DNA of 64,000 nucleotides, taken from Mauremys mutica (taxonomy: Eukaryota > Chordata > Testudines > Geoemydidae). The DNA lies in NCBI RefSeq assembly GCF_020497125.1, contig NC_059072.1, forward strand, positions 55,524,697 to 55,588,696, written 5' to 3'. Position numbers and translations under genes: made by a program. Position 1 is the first letter of the stretch. Each line of letters begins with the position of its first letter. Shown piece by piece: positions 34,194-44,689 of the stretch. The notes beneath the pieces were generated by a model. The model was not told the DNA's origin. It saw nothing but the letters and a program-made list of their open reading frames with translations, and did not search any database.

Positions 34194-35019
34194 TTTTACA
34201 ATCTACATTCGTTTGATGCTTCATGCAGAGACATGAAAAAGCGAGCTAGTAGATACTTTTTTTAAACTTTGATTGTCCATCTCCTATGACAAAGTGTTAG
34301 CCATTTCTACCAGCATGGCAAACAGCACATGCCAACACTGAAGATAAGAATGTAGTCTGTCCTCTAAAGCTTTGTGGTGGTCTGTTCGCTACTGTGGCAT
34401 ACACAACATAGTCCATAATTCCAGCTCCACCCAGCAACAGACTCCTTCCACAGAATTGGGATATTACCGGTACTTTTTCAGCATTGCAGTACTCAAGTGG
34501 AGGGAGTTGTCCATGGAATTCCCACCCGACTGTGAGACTGCAGCACCTGTGAAGACGACTATATGATTTCTTACACTATTGTGCCTCAACTGACCTTGAA
34601 GAAAACCAATGCTCCCATCCTTGCTGCAAATGCTGAAATCAAGACTGACTGCCAACTGATTACCCAAACCCTGCAAGAAGAATGCTTCTTGCCTTACTTA
34701 TTCAAGCCACCCACAAGCCTGGATACCTTCAGTGGAGATCAAGCCAATGCCAGACATCACTCAGGTCATCACTGCACTTCTTCCCCACTTTCCAGTTGAC
34801 TTTAAGTCTGTGACAATGATTCATCACACCACGGATGTACACCACCTAAACCATTTCAATCATAAAGTCATTTAAAACATCAATGGCATTCAACAGACCT
34901 TCACCTCTGTGCCAGGAATTTACTTATGGTATTCAAAGCACCTGCAGTGTGCTTTGCCAAGAATTCTTCTACAGAGGTACCTAAAGAACACCCTTATTTC
35001 CCTTAATGTTACTAAATTG

Positions 35020-35959
35020 CTCTAGGAGAAAACTCTATAGTGGCCCCAGAAGATAGGTCACTACTCTGTTGGGGGGAGAAGTGGGGCAGCATTTAGAGCA
35101 ACTGACATTAATGTCAGTGGTATTCTTTTGTGGTCACCAAGATGTTGAAATTATTATTAATTTTATTAATACAGGTACCACCAGACAGTAATTTAACCAT
35201 GAATTCCTTTATTAAATAAAAAGGACAAATAGTATTTATACCATTGCTCTAAATGTCTAAATAATAAGCAATTAGTACATTCATAAAGAAACAAACGTTC
35301 ATAAGCATTTGATCAGAATACTCATGAAAGGATCAGTCCCAAGGGATAACCCTCTCATCCTGGCTTGCTCCAACATGTTCGGATAGGATCGGATAAATAC
35401 CCCAACAAGCCTTGCTCCTTTATACAGTGCTAAAACAAGTGATGCCATATTGACCATTATTAAATTAGCTTAAAAACCACAAGTTTTGGCCTGTTTGGGT
35501 ATGACCCCTTTCTTCGCCTTGGCTAAAACAACATATGGTAGCTGGGACTCTCTCTTTCAAATTATCTTAAATGTATGGATCTTAAAACTAGCTGCACCTA
35601 GCATTTTATCTTCCCACAAAGGCCCATATTTTAAGATAACATAAGTCTGTGAGAAGACATTATACATTTATCACATTTAAAAAACACTTCTCTTTGTTAG
35701 AATCAGTTTATAAACAGTCTTCTATAATTTACAGTCCCTTTACCCAGAAGCCTCCTTTTTGTTTTATTAGCCATATAAAAGCTTAGCATCCTCCGAAAAC
35801 TTGTCTTACTAGATGCCACCTTCCTCTTACCTCATGAGCCTGCTATTTTTCAAGGCCTTATTAATTTGCTTAACCACCTACACAAGCTACAAAGCACACC
35901 TATTTTCCTATCCAAGCTAAACTAACCTTACCCCTTCCATCCTACACCCTATAAAATTA
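35020..35959. other. AT-rich sequence, possible LTR-like relic
   Basis: No gene is seen. The stretch around 35160-35300 (TTCCTTTATTAAATAAAAAG, a reversed polyadenylation-like context) resembles an LTR in minus orientation, but no borders are recognised. Confidence 0.3.
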
Positions 35960-35967
35960 CTATAACT

Positions 35968-36266
35968 CAGCAGTTCTCAAACTTCATTGCGCCACAAACC
36001 CCTTCGGACAATAAAAATTACTATACAACCTCAGGAGAAGGGACTGGAGCCTGAGCACTGCCACCCCAGGTTGAGGGGACATGAGCCAAAGAGTGAACCC
36101 CACCAGTCTGGGTGGGGAAGCTGAAGCCCAAGGCCTTCAGCCTCAGAGGCGGGGGACCTGTAACCTGAACCCTGTCATCCAGGCCTCCGGGGGTGGGGAT
36201 TGGGCTTCAGCCCCAGCAAGTCTAACACCAGCCCTGGGGTCCCAACCCACAGTTTAGGAACTGCTA
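35968..36266. mobile_element. hAT MITE, family D
   Basis: It starts CAGCAGTTCTCAAACTTC and ends AGTTTAGGAACTGCTA, inverted ends. Flanking 8-mers CTATAACT (35960-35967) and CGATAACT (36267-36274) match at seven positions. It lies just outside the CpG island of GXYLT1, about 580 bases inside the presumed first intron. Confidence 0.75.
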
Positions 36267-36289
36267 CGATAACTGTGCTGGGAGAGAAG

Positions 36290-37360
36290 ATACCCCCCCC
36301 CCGTGATCCTTTGGGGATGTGACAGCAGTTTGTGCAGAGACACCGTCGCCGTTTCTCCTGGGTGTCCAGCTGGGTACCAGTCCCGCAAGCTGCTCCACAG
36401 GGGGGCAGCTCCGTGCGGGGCAGAGACCTTGGCTAATAGCTCCCCTCACTGGGGGGGGGAAGGGGGGCTTTCCCGCCCTGTCACGAGGAGACGAGCCAAG
36501 CCGCAGCACGGCGGGATTGGTCCATCTTCAGGCTGGCGGGGGGCCGGGGCCGGAAAAGCGGCTCGATCTCAGCTGGCGGCGTCCCCTGAGCACCGCGCTC
36601 GGGCTCCCAGCCGGCCCCGCCGGGTAGGAGAGCGCCGCTCATGCCGGGCTGGAGCCGCGCAGCTTTGGAGAGACCCTGGAGTCCCAGCGCGGGTCCTTTC
36701 ACCCCGCTACGGCGTAAGGACAGAGGGGACGGCCAGAGCCCGGCCGCACAGAGCCCCGCACACCCGGGGGCTCTTCCACACGAGCCCCGGCAGCACCAGC
36801 CCTTGAGCCCGGCCCCTCCCCGGCGGAGAGGAAGGGGCCAATCCCTACCTGTCTGGCAGCTCCGGCTCCCCGCGGCCTGCGCTTCCCGCCGCCGCCGCCG
36901 CAGCCGCCCTCCCGCCGCCGGCGCGCTGTCTCCGGACGGGAGCGGCGGGGTCTCGGGCCTGCGGCTTCCCCCAGCCAGGCTCCTGCTCCAGGGCCAGCTG
37001 GCTGGAGCCATAGAGCAGCGAGCACAAGCCACAGCCCAGGCACAGCAGCGCCACGCGCACGTAGCGCCGCATCCTGCCCCGGCGGCCGGGGCCCAGCCGG
37101 CAGCGCGAGCCCGGCCCCAACGGACACAGCGGCAGCGCGAGCCCCGTGCTGGGGTCACCGCAGCGCTGAGGTAGCAGCGTCCTCCGTGGGGTGGGGGCGG
37201 GGCTGGGAGGAGCCAGGTGCCGGGGGAGGGGGCAAATGGGGGAAAGCGAGGTGATGACGGGGCGGCGGGGGTGGCAGGAGGAGCCGAGGTACAAGGGGGA
37301 CACTGGAAGAAAAGGAGCCGTGGCAGGGGCAGTAAGACACGGGGGCGTTTGCACGGCGCT
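36290..37360. promoter_or_regulatory. GXYLT1: CpG island promoter region of GXYLT1
   Basis: The composition changes abruptly to GC-rich with dense CpG from about 36290 to 37360, covering the first coding exon, its 5' leader and the start of intron 1. GC-box-like GGGGGCGGGGCTGGG lies near 37191-37206, about 120 bases upstream of the start codon. No TATA box is seen near it. This is the usual form of a broadly expressed vertebrate promoter. The large open frames on both strands are compositional by-products. Confidence 0.75.
36849..37072 (-). CDS. GXYLT1: Glucoside xylosyltransferase 1, first coding exon (partial gene)
   Basis: The minus-strand ATG at 37072-37070 opens MRRYVRVALLCLGCGLCSLL, then YGSSQLALEQEPGWGKPQAR, and the exon ends ELPD plus two bases before a GTAGGG donor at 36848. 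Residues about 5-26 form a signal anchor, so the protein is a type II membrane enzyme of the secretory pathway. The start closely resembles the human GXYLT1 N-terminus that I remember (MRRYLRVVVLC..CSLLYAFSQLA and the GKPQ block). GXYLT1 adds xylose to O-glucose on Notch EGF repeats. The exon has 224 bases, 74 codons plus two bases. A run of seven alanines (about residues 56-62) is encoded by GCC/GCA repeats. The catalytic GT8 domain lies in later exons not found here. Confidence 0.85.
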
Positions 37361-38870
37361 CTGGCTGTGTCTCTCAGCACCCAGCGTCGTGCGTTCAAAC
37401 GCCTGGTTAATTGCTGCAGCATTAAATAGTGGCTGGTTCCCAGTCTAGCAGAGTCGGAAAACAGTGGCCGCGCTTGCAACGTACAAAGTAAAACAAAAAA
37501 CTTTCCCTTCTCCCTGACTTGTAGATGAGGCTAGCAGAGATGATCTGCCCTTGTTGGGGGGAAGACATAAGTTTCCTTAGGTGGTTGCTTTCACTGATGC
37601 TGTTGTGGTGAAAGGCTGATCCTGTCCTCTTTAAGGCAAAAAGATCACAGCTTTTGTCTTGCAAAGTAGCTGCTAGGAAATTACAGACGCAGCACACAAA
37701 CCTGAACAGCCATTCAACATTCATTAGAGGACTTAACTCAATGCATAGTAAAATCCCAGTGAAGACAAAGTAGATTTTTAGTTTTTATGTGAGTTAGCAG
37801 GTCATCTAGGTAAACCCTAGGTGCCCCTGGCCTCTATTATTTAACTCAACCTGCTAACAGGTGTTAAAACTATGAACTGCCTTGGCTTCACTAGATTTTA
37901 CCGGGTGTTAGCTAACTTGGGTTAAGAAGACATCCTTTTTCCTAGTGAATATTCTCCCTGAAACCTGACAACCTTTTATTAATGTTGGCCTAAGGGATTA
38001 CTTTCAGCTTGCTTTTCACAGTTTGTCAGATAAGTGTTACAAAAGGTGGCTCGCTCAGACAGACTTGTATTTGACAGAAGGCAAAAAAGAGGAAGAGAGG
38101 ACAGAAGAAAAGGTAAGAAATGAGAAGTGGCACACTGTGAAGTGGGTGATACCAGGCAGGGACACATCTGAAGTGTGTTCAAGTTTCAGCACAATCCAAT
38201 AAAGGTAATGTCATCTGGTTTCCTCCCTCTGGTTCAGTCTGCTCAGGATATCTTTCATGCTCAGAAAAGCAAAGGCTGTGATGCAGCCATTTGATACAAT
38301 ATTGGCAATCTCAAGCATTCAGAAATCAAACAGGCCACCCAAAATAATGATATTGGCTTAAAATTTTTGAAAATACATTTTCAGTTCTTTTTCTCTGCCT
38401 TTTGGTTTTTGATCCTTTAGGGTGTACTCAGGTCACAAGCTTTCCTCTGCAACAATAACAATTATAAACTCAGGTTTTTTTAAATGAAAGCTTGGATTCC
38501 CACATAATCACATGACTCTGGGAACTGGGATTTAAGAAAAAACACCAAATATAAAATTTGCAATACATTTGGGGTTCCAGTATGTGTGTGTGTGTGAGCC
38601 ATGATGGTTGTAGCTCACTGACCTATGGTGATCAGTTCAGAAGCTTTGCTGTTCAATCCACCTGCCTCCACTCCACTCATGTAAGCAAGTTGCCCAGTGA
38701 TCCTCCAAAAAGTAATGTCCTTAAATAGGCAACAACCTTATCCCATGAACATTGCCTAATCAAAACATGTTTCTAGAGATTCCAGTTATGAATATATCCT
38801 TCCAATTCTAGAGTCCCCCAGCTTGAGGCTGTGTCAACCTGTGACTTCCTCTACTGTTTTGTATTGGGCC
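37361..38870. other. Upstream flank of GXYLT1, no gene; one small fold-back segment
   Basis: No coding signal is recognised. At 37745-37902 the segment starts AGTAAAATCCCAGTGAAGAC and ends GGCTTCACTAGATTTTACC, imperfect inverted ends that suggest a small MITE. A (TG)n microsatellite lies at 38582-38597. Confidence 0.45.
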
Positions 38871-38922
38871 CCAGATGCGAGTTAGGCTGAGGAGTGTCTA
38901 TATTTCCCCCCACTCAGGGGCA

Positions 38923-39192
38923 GCTCCAGACCCCAGCACGCCAAGCACGTGCCTGGGGCGGCATGCTGCGGGGGGCGCTCTGCCAGTCGCCAGGAGGGCG
39001 GCAGGCGGCTCCGGTGGACCTCCCGTAGGCGTGCCTGCGGAGGGTCCGCTGGTCCCATGTGGCTTCGTTGGAGCCGCAGGACCAGCGGACCCTCCGCAGG
39101 CACGCCTGCGGGAGGTCCACCGGAGCCGCGGGACTGACGACCGGCAGAGCACCTCCTGCAGCATGCCGCCCTGCTTGGGGCAGCGAAATGGA
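38923..39192. mobile_element. GC-rich MITE with a long central hairpin
   Basis: The left end reads GGGGCAGCTCCAGACCCCAG, and the right part ends TGCTTGGGGCAGCGAAATGG. The centre is a strong hairpin: CTCCGGTGGACCTCCCGTAG at about 39009-39028 and on to 39055 pairs with 39079-39125 (GGACCAGCGGACCCTCCGCA onward). Frames on both strands come from this symmetry. I recall similar elements as common in turtles. No target duplication was identified. Confidence 0.7.
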
Positions 39193-39229
39193 TTGCAAGC
39201 AGAGATAGGCATCTTCTTGCAGCCTGGAT

Positions 39230-39817
39230 TTAGGCACCTATCTCAGGGAGAGAGAGGCAGGGCTTAGGACACACCTTTATTGTCAGCAGCACCTATTGAC
39301 TAGTTTAGGCAGCTCGGTGCTTAATGTGCTGGTTTTGTGGATCCTAATCTAATGCATCTATCTCTCCCTATTCATTGTATAGGAGCCTAGGCTTTGTGGA
39401 TTGGCATGTTGTTCCTGTGATTTTCTAGGTCCCTGAAAGTTAGGCATCATGATGCTCAGCATTGCAATGCCTGAGTCCTCTCATGGATCTCATCCTTTGC
39501 TTCTGTTATTGCTGCTGCTTCTTAACCTGCTTCCTCTTCCCCTGCTGATCAGTGCTCCCTTTGGCACTCTCATTGAAGGAGGAGGAAGAGTCGTTGTTTC
39601 AGCAAGATGCCCTGCCCATCTTGACCAGTTCCCAAAAAATGTAATCAGAGGTGAGACTAGAAAGCTAGAGTCCCTAACTAGAAGCCAGAGGTTAGACAGA
39701 TCTGGGAATGAAGTATTAGGAGGAGAACTGGGGGAAGAGAAGGAGGTATAAGAAACCTGGGTAGAGAAGCTGAGGGATTGTGGAGGCGGCTCAGGGGAAA
39801 TGAGGAATTGTGAAGAC
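39230..39817. other. No recognised feature
   Basis: Mixed composition. A 100-residue plus-strand frame at 39449-39751 with a leucine-rich run has no recognisable content and no supporting signals. Confidence 0.35.
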
Positions 39818-40180
39818 TAAGGCCATATCTATGCTACATAGTTAAGTCGACTTATGTTGAAAGCTGCTTTAATTACATCAGTTGTGCAAATCCACACAAT
39901 GCTCCTTGTGTCGGCATAGCACATCCAGAGTTGGTGCTCTTGCATCGACAGAGAGAGTGTTGCATTGTGGATAGCTATCCCACTAGGCAACTCGCCACCC
40001 TGTGTCACCCTTTGACACTGACAGCTCTGGGGAAAGGTCGTGGTGCATCATGCGGGCGTGCTCGCCATCCCATGATGCAGTTCTTTCTGTCCCATCATTT
40101 TATGGGCTTCCAACTTCGTTTCGCGCCATTTTTCAACAGCCCTTGTAAGCTGAGCGCCTGTCATCTCTGCCTGACAGCAT

Positions 40181-41262
40181 GGATGGATCCTGAACTGCTG
40201 ACCAGTCTAGTGATGAGCATTATGAACACAATACAGGTAGTCCTGAAGTATTTCATGAGCTGTGAAAAAGAGAGTGTGAATCAGTGATGCTTGCCATGCT
40301 GTCTGCCATGGAAACAAATAATTCAAGATTGCTGCTGGCATTCATGGAACAGCTGCACATAGTGGACTATCAGTACTGGGCTTGGGAAACAAGCACTGAG
40401 TGGTGGGATCACATCTTGATACATGTATGGGACGATGGGCAATGGCTACAGAACTTTGCAGATGTGGAAATTCACCTTAGTGAAACTGTGTGCAGAGATC
40501 ACCCCAGCACTGCAAGGACACCAGAATGAGAGCTGCCCTTACTGTGAAAAGGCGACTGGCAATCGCTATGTGGAAGCTGGCAACTCCAGACTAGTACTAA
40601 TCAGTCACAAATCAGTTTGGCGTTGGAAAGTCCACCATGGGGGTTGTGGTGATGCAAGTGTGCAGGACCCTTAAGCACCTCCTGCTGCAAAGGATTGTGA
40701 CTCTTGCTAATGTGCAGGAAATAATTGATGGCTTTCAGGCAATGGGATTCCCTAACTGCAGCAGGGTGATACATGGAAAGCATATCCCAATTTTGGTCCC
40801 AGACCATCTTGCAATGGAATATATCAACCAAAAGAGCTACTTCTCCAGGGTCTTGCAGGTGCTGGTGGATCACCGGGGCCGTTTCCCTGATATCAGTGTT
40901 GGGTGGTCAGGGAAGGTGTATGATGCATGCATCTTTCAAATACTGGACTGAATAGAAAGCTGCACTCTGGGACTTTCTTTCCAAGCCACAAGATTCCAGT
41001 GGGGGATGTGCAAATGCCCATAGTGATCCTTGGAAACCCTGCCTACCCCTTGCTCCTGTGGCTCATAAAGCCTTACACCATGAACCTAGACAGCAGCAAG
41101 GAGTGCTTCAACAACAGGCTCAGCAGGTGCCGAATGACTGTTGAAAGTGCCTGTGGAAGAGTAAAAGGTTGCTGGTGGTGTCTTTTTGGCTGCTTAGACC
41201 TCACTGAGGAAAATATTCTCATGCTTATTGCTATATGCCGTACTCTGCATAATATTTGCTAA
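40181..41262 (+). pseudogene. Harbinger 2 transposase
   Basis: It begins MDPELLTSLVMSIMN. After frameshifts the nuclease core reads VQEIIDGFQAMGFPNCSRVI, then HGKHIPILVPDHL, where the expected catalytic Asp of IDGTH is His. It continues VLVDHRGRFPDISVGWSGKV with YDACIF retaining the second Asp, and ends with DSSKECFNNRLSRCRMTVES and ACGRVKGCWWCLF. The layout matches Harbinger 1 without the palindrome. Loss of the first Asp and several frameshifts make it inactive. Confidence 0.88.
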
Positions 41263-41594
41263 ATGAAGGGGACAAAGTTTCCCCGGGGTGGACTACTGAG
41301 GCTGATTGGCTGGCTGCTGATTTTGAGCAGCCAGATATCATGGCAATTAGAGGGGCACAGCAGGAGGCTATTCAAATCAGAGAGGCTTTGAAAGAGCATT
41401 TTGACAATGATTCCCAGTAATGTGTCTTTATGTGAAGTATTTGGCCAGGCAATGTTTACTTGCTCCTTTGAATTACCCCTGTAGTGCTTGCTTCCTGAGC
41501 CTTAATTGTACTAAGCAAATATTCCTACCTATAGCCACTGTGTTTGTATGTTAGCACTGACCAACATGTGTATGACACAAATACTCATTTTATT

Positions 41595-43445
41595 TCAAAG
41601 ACTCAAGTTTAATAAAAGGACAAAACACAATTTTTTGGTCAAACGGGACATAGCAATGAGGAACAGTCTTGCAGTTAGGGTTCTCACAGCTGTGTGCATC
41701 TCTAGCTTTCGTTGTGAAACCAGTGCATTGGCGTGGAATGCATGGGGTACTGTGAGGGACAGGGAATATGCAAGGAATGTGGTGGGGGACTTTGGGGAGG
41801 GCATGGAAGAGAGTTCTGTATTGGCTGCAAGGGCAATCATGCAGATTTGCTCAAACTGCAGCATAATGAGGGACTTCAGCATCTCTGTCTAGCCCACCAG
41901 TGGCTTTATCATCCACTCCTGTCCCTGTCTCCTTTCCAGGCTATCCAGCCTGAGTCTTTAATTAATTGTCTCCCTCCATGCTCTTGTTTCGCTATGTGTT
42001 GCGTTTGTTCACTGCATCATTTCTCAAAAAGTATCTTCAGAGTCCTTACTCTTCCTCGTTCAGTGTCTTCAATGACTGAGGCACTCTGCTGGTGTGGAGG
42101 AGAACATCTGCAGAAGTCAAAAAAACAATGAACAGAGATAGAATTGTGAGTGTGCTCACAGCTGTGAATCACAAAAGTTACACGTACCTCTTTCTCACTG
42201 TTCCTTGGCTAGCACACAGCTAAGCATGAGTACCAAATATGGTGAGTTGCCGGGGGAGGAGAGAGAGCAAGGGGGAATGGGCAAGAAGGGACAAAGGATA
42301 GTTTGTGAAGGGGGTTACTACAAGCGGCTAGGGAGACTGAATATTGGTACCCTTTAGAGTAGGGTAATTGAACCAATATCTCACTCCTAAGGGTAACCCA
42401 GGATGCAAGGGTGCATCTCTTGTGTGTGTGTGGTTTCAGACTGGTCCCCTATGCTGCTTGCCTGTGTGCCACTCTGGTCTCTGCAGAAATAACTGCCGGG
42501 TGGCGTGGCAAAGTTTCGGTGAGAAACAAGGCAGCTCTCCCAAGGAACCTTCAGCAGCGGATTGCAGAATATCTACAGGAAAGTTTGAGAGATTTCAATG
42601 GAGGATTCCTAGGACATCCCGGTGTACATTAACAAACTTTTCCACCGAGCCCCCACTGCGTAGTTGCACAGGCTTTGTTGTTAATTTCTGTTCCTTATTC
42701 CTCCTCTACCATATAACTAAGCACATAAGAGCTGAATCTCCTCTCACTGTGCAGAATCAAAGCAAAATGAGCACTTACCAGAGCTCCCCTTTCCTGCATC
42801 ATGTGCACCAGAGCCAGAGTGCTGGGACTGGCTAGACCAAGGGTCAGCAACCTTTCAGAACTGGTGTGCTGAGTCTTCATTTATTCACTCTAATTTAAGG
42901 TTTCACATGCCAGTAATACATTTTAATGTTTTTAGAAGCTCTCTTTCTATAAGTCTATAATATATAACAACTATTGTTGTATATAAAGTAAATAAGGTTT
43001 TTAAAATGTTTAAGAAACTTCATTTAAAATTAAATTGAAATGCAGAGCCCCCCGGACCGGTGGCCAGTGGGAGTGCCACTGAAAATCAGCTTGCGTGCTG
43101 TCTTTGGCACACGTGCCATAGGTTGCCTACCCCTGAGCTAGACCCTTCCAGAGTTAAAAAGAGGTCCTGACTCACTGCACCACAGATGATCCTGTTGTGT
43201 GCGCCACATCGTCCTCCAGCTCCACTTCCTCATCCACAACTTCATCCTTGGAGTTGAGCCTTCAGTCCCCCTGAAGTATCCACGAGGCTCCTGTAAGTGA
43301 AGGTGGGATCACTGCCAAGGATGGCGTGCAGCTCCTTGTAGAAGTGGCATGTCTTCGGTGCCGCACCAGAGCGTCCCTTCTGGCATGCCTGCCTCAGCTC
43401 GATTTTAGCACGACAGTGCTGTGTTTCAGGCCCCTTCTCCTGCAT
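41595..43445 (-). pseudogene. Harbinger 2 Myb/SANT-like protein gene
   Basis: The minus strand shows HCRAKIELRQACQK, GRSGAAPKTCHFYKELHAIL with GSDP (43425-43310), the same domain as in Harbinger 1, and a C-terminal part near 41880-41800 with MLKSLIMLQFEQICMIA. The middle is unreadable and is split by the hAT MITE. Confidence 0.7.
42839..43136. mobile_element. hAT MITE, family A copy 2
   Basis: It starts AAGGGTCAGCAACCTTTCAG and ends ATAGGTTGCCTACCCCTGA. The exact 8-bp duplication GCTAGACC flanks it (42831-42838 and 43137-43144). It matches 13906-14198 throughout, with the right part slightly different (extra GTCTTTGGCACAC). It inserted into Harbinger 2, so it is younger than that copy. Confidence 0.9.
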
Positions 43446-43924
43446 GCCACTAGCAATCAGCTTATAGTATCAACGTCTCCTCTACCCATTGACTCAGCAG
43501 ATCCAACAGCTCCGGTGTACTTCACATGGGAGAGTGTCTGCTGTGGAAAGCTGGCGTGGTCGGCTAGGAAGATGCTGTGTGAACTGTGCACACTGAGCAA
43601 ACAGGAAGGGGCAAGGGGTGCATACCTGTGTACCTTCAGGGCAGTGGAGTTCAAACTGCTGACCAGAGCAGTCAGGATGGGCATTGTGGGATACTTCCTG
43701 GAGGCCAATTAGGGTGACATAATCGAGCGCAATGTCTACACTGATTCTGCGTCACTCTAACTATACCACAAAGAGCTCTGCTGCTTGTTGAGGTGGTTTC
43801 ATTATGTCGGTGTAGCAGGGGAGTTACATTGTTGGAAGGAGCATTTCAGTGTGTATACCTCCCCTGTTTTGTTGATAAAAGCTGACTTTTGTTGACAAAA
43901 CTGTGTAGTGTAGATAAGACCTAA

Positions 43925-44468
43925 TAGACTGGGGGAAGAGGTGGGAAACTGAGGGCCCAAAGATAAGGGAGGAAAGATAATGAACTTTGAAAGATAGAAC
44001 TGATGAGGGAGAGAGGGAAAATTAACTTCCAGTTAGGAAGGGTAAGTACTAACTTAATGGGGAAGTTGTGGGTGGGGGGGATGGTGGGTTGTTGCTGTAC
44101 TAAGCACCACCAGTTGTTACACATCTTGGAAGACACTGGCATCACTTACAAACATTCAGGGGCCTATCAAGGAAGAAACTGCAGTCTGCTATTAGCTCTG
44201 CATGTACTGTTAAGCATTCCATCTGGAACCTTTGCTCCTCAAAACTCATTTCTCTCTCCTGATGGGTATACTCAACCCCATTCTCTTCTTCCCTACATTT
44301 GTTTTGATGCTCAAAAAGTGGTTTAGTTTGCTGTCCCTGAACATTTGTTTTGACCCCCATGTCATAAATTCTGTCACTGTCCTATTTCATGTTCCTCTGG
44401 GTGCACTATGAAGTCCAAATGGCAAAGATAGACAAGGCTAAAGAGATCAGGAAACACTGACTTCTTGC
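43925..44468. other. No recognised feature
   Basis: Purine-rich and mixed sequence next to Harbinger 2. No motif or repeat end is recognised. Confidence 0.35.
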
Positions 44469-44470
44469 TC

Positions 44471-44687
44471 TAAGGCCTCATCTACACCTAAATTTTAGGT
44501 TGGCCTTGCTATGACACAAAGGGCTATGAAAAGTTTCATGCCCTGTGGGGCATTGTTAGGTCAACCTATCCCCTACTGTGGATGCAGATTCTTCTGTCAA
44601 TATATTTACCTCCTTTTTAAGGGATATACTTACTATAGCAATTGAACTGTGCCACTGTATTGCTTGTAGTATAGACATACCCTTAGT
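44471..44687. mobile_element. Harbinger-type MITE
   Basis: The segment begins CTAAGGCCTCATCTACACC and ends GTATAGACATACCCTTAG, inverted ends like those of other Harbinger MITEs. Its trinucleotide flanks are not clearly identical. About 215 bp, non-coding. Confidence 0.55.
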
Positions 44688-44689
44688 GC

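Larger units (their letters stand above)
32728..35015 (+). pseudogene. Decayed long ORF of an uncharacterised repetitive protein family
   Basis: Plus-strand fragments read collinearly: KEACFICKMNVPSED near 32738, then DQHLLAKLSAGDIVAQEAKY (33020-33090), a long open piece FKLADLIRLYIARLEQLEMI to KIIQRDMIQIKTVYWL (33234-33530), LTLAQQLQYNSNIHRCEG near 33650, PLQ..YIRLMLHAET spanning 33737-34237, and frameshifted CGGLFATVAYTT near 34370. The order resembles a large family of hypothetical proteins I have seen in fish and invertebrate genomes; I cannot name it or its function. The C-X2-C near the N-terminus suggests a metal-binding start. Stops and frameshifts are numerous. Two later insertions interrupt it. 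Confidence 0.55.
39821..43921 (+). mobile_element. PIF/Harbinger transposon 2, two-gene, decayed
   Basis: Inverted ends GGCCATATCTATGCTACATAG (left) and the complement of GGTCTTATCTACACTACACAG (right) are flanked by TAA at 39818-39820 and 43922-43924. Gene content and order equal Harbinger 1: transposase on plus, Myb/SANT-like gene on minus, converging. The two copies are diverged, so they are separate insertions. A hAT MITE lies inside at 42839-43136. Confidence 0.9.

Noticed and set aside
33760..34265. Frames of 136-159 residues near 34 kb
   Set aside because: They lie in the GC-rich MITE at 33746-34193 and occur on both strands.
1..36848. Further GXYLT1 exons
   Set aside because: No minus-strand segment with the GT8 motifs I remember from GXYLT1 (for example HLAVVACGERLEET or VDTDILFLRP) was seen; intron 1 may exceed 36 kb, or the exons were missed by eye.
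36303..37479. Long frames (up to 332 residues) overlapping the GXYLT1 exon
   Set aside because: They arise from the CpG-rich composition. Only the 37072-36849 frame has a signal anchor, a good donor and resemblance to a known protein.
38898..39237. CRISPR-like or other clustered repeat array
   Set aside because: Repeats in this window are inverted or dispersed transposon copies; there are no regularly spaced identical repeats, and the genome is vertebrate.
38875..39267. Arginine- and glycine-rich frames of about 100-130 residues
   Set aside because: They result from the hairpin MITE, which reads similarly on both strands.
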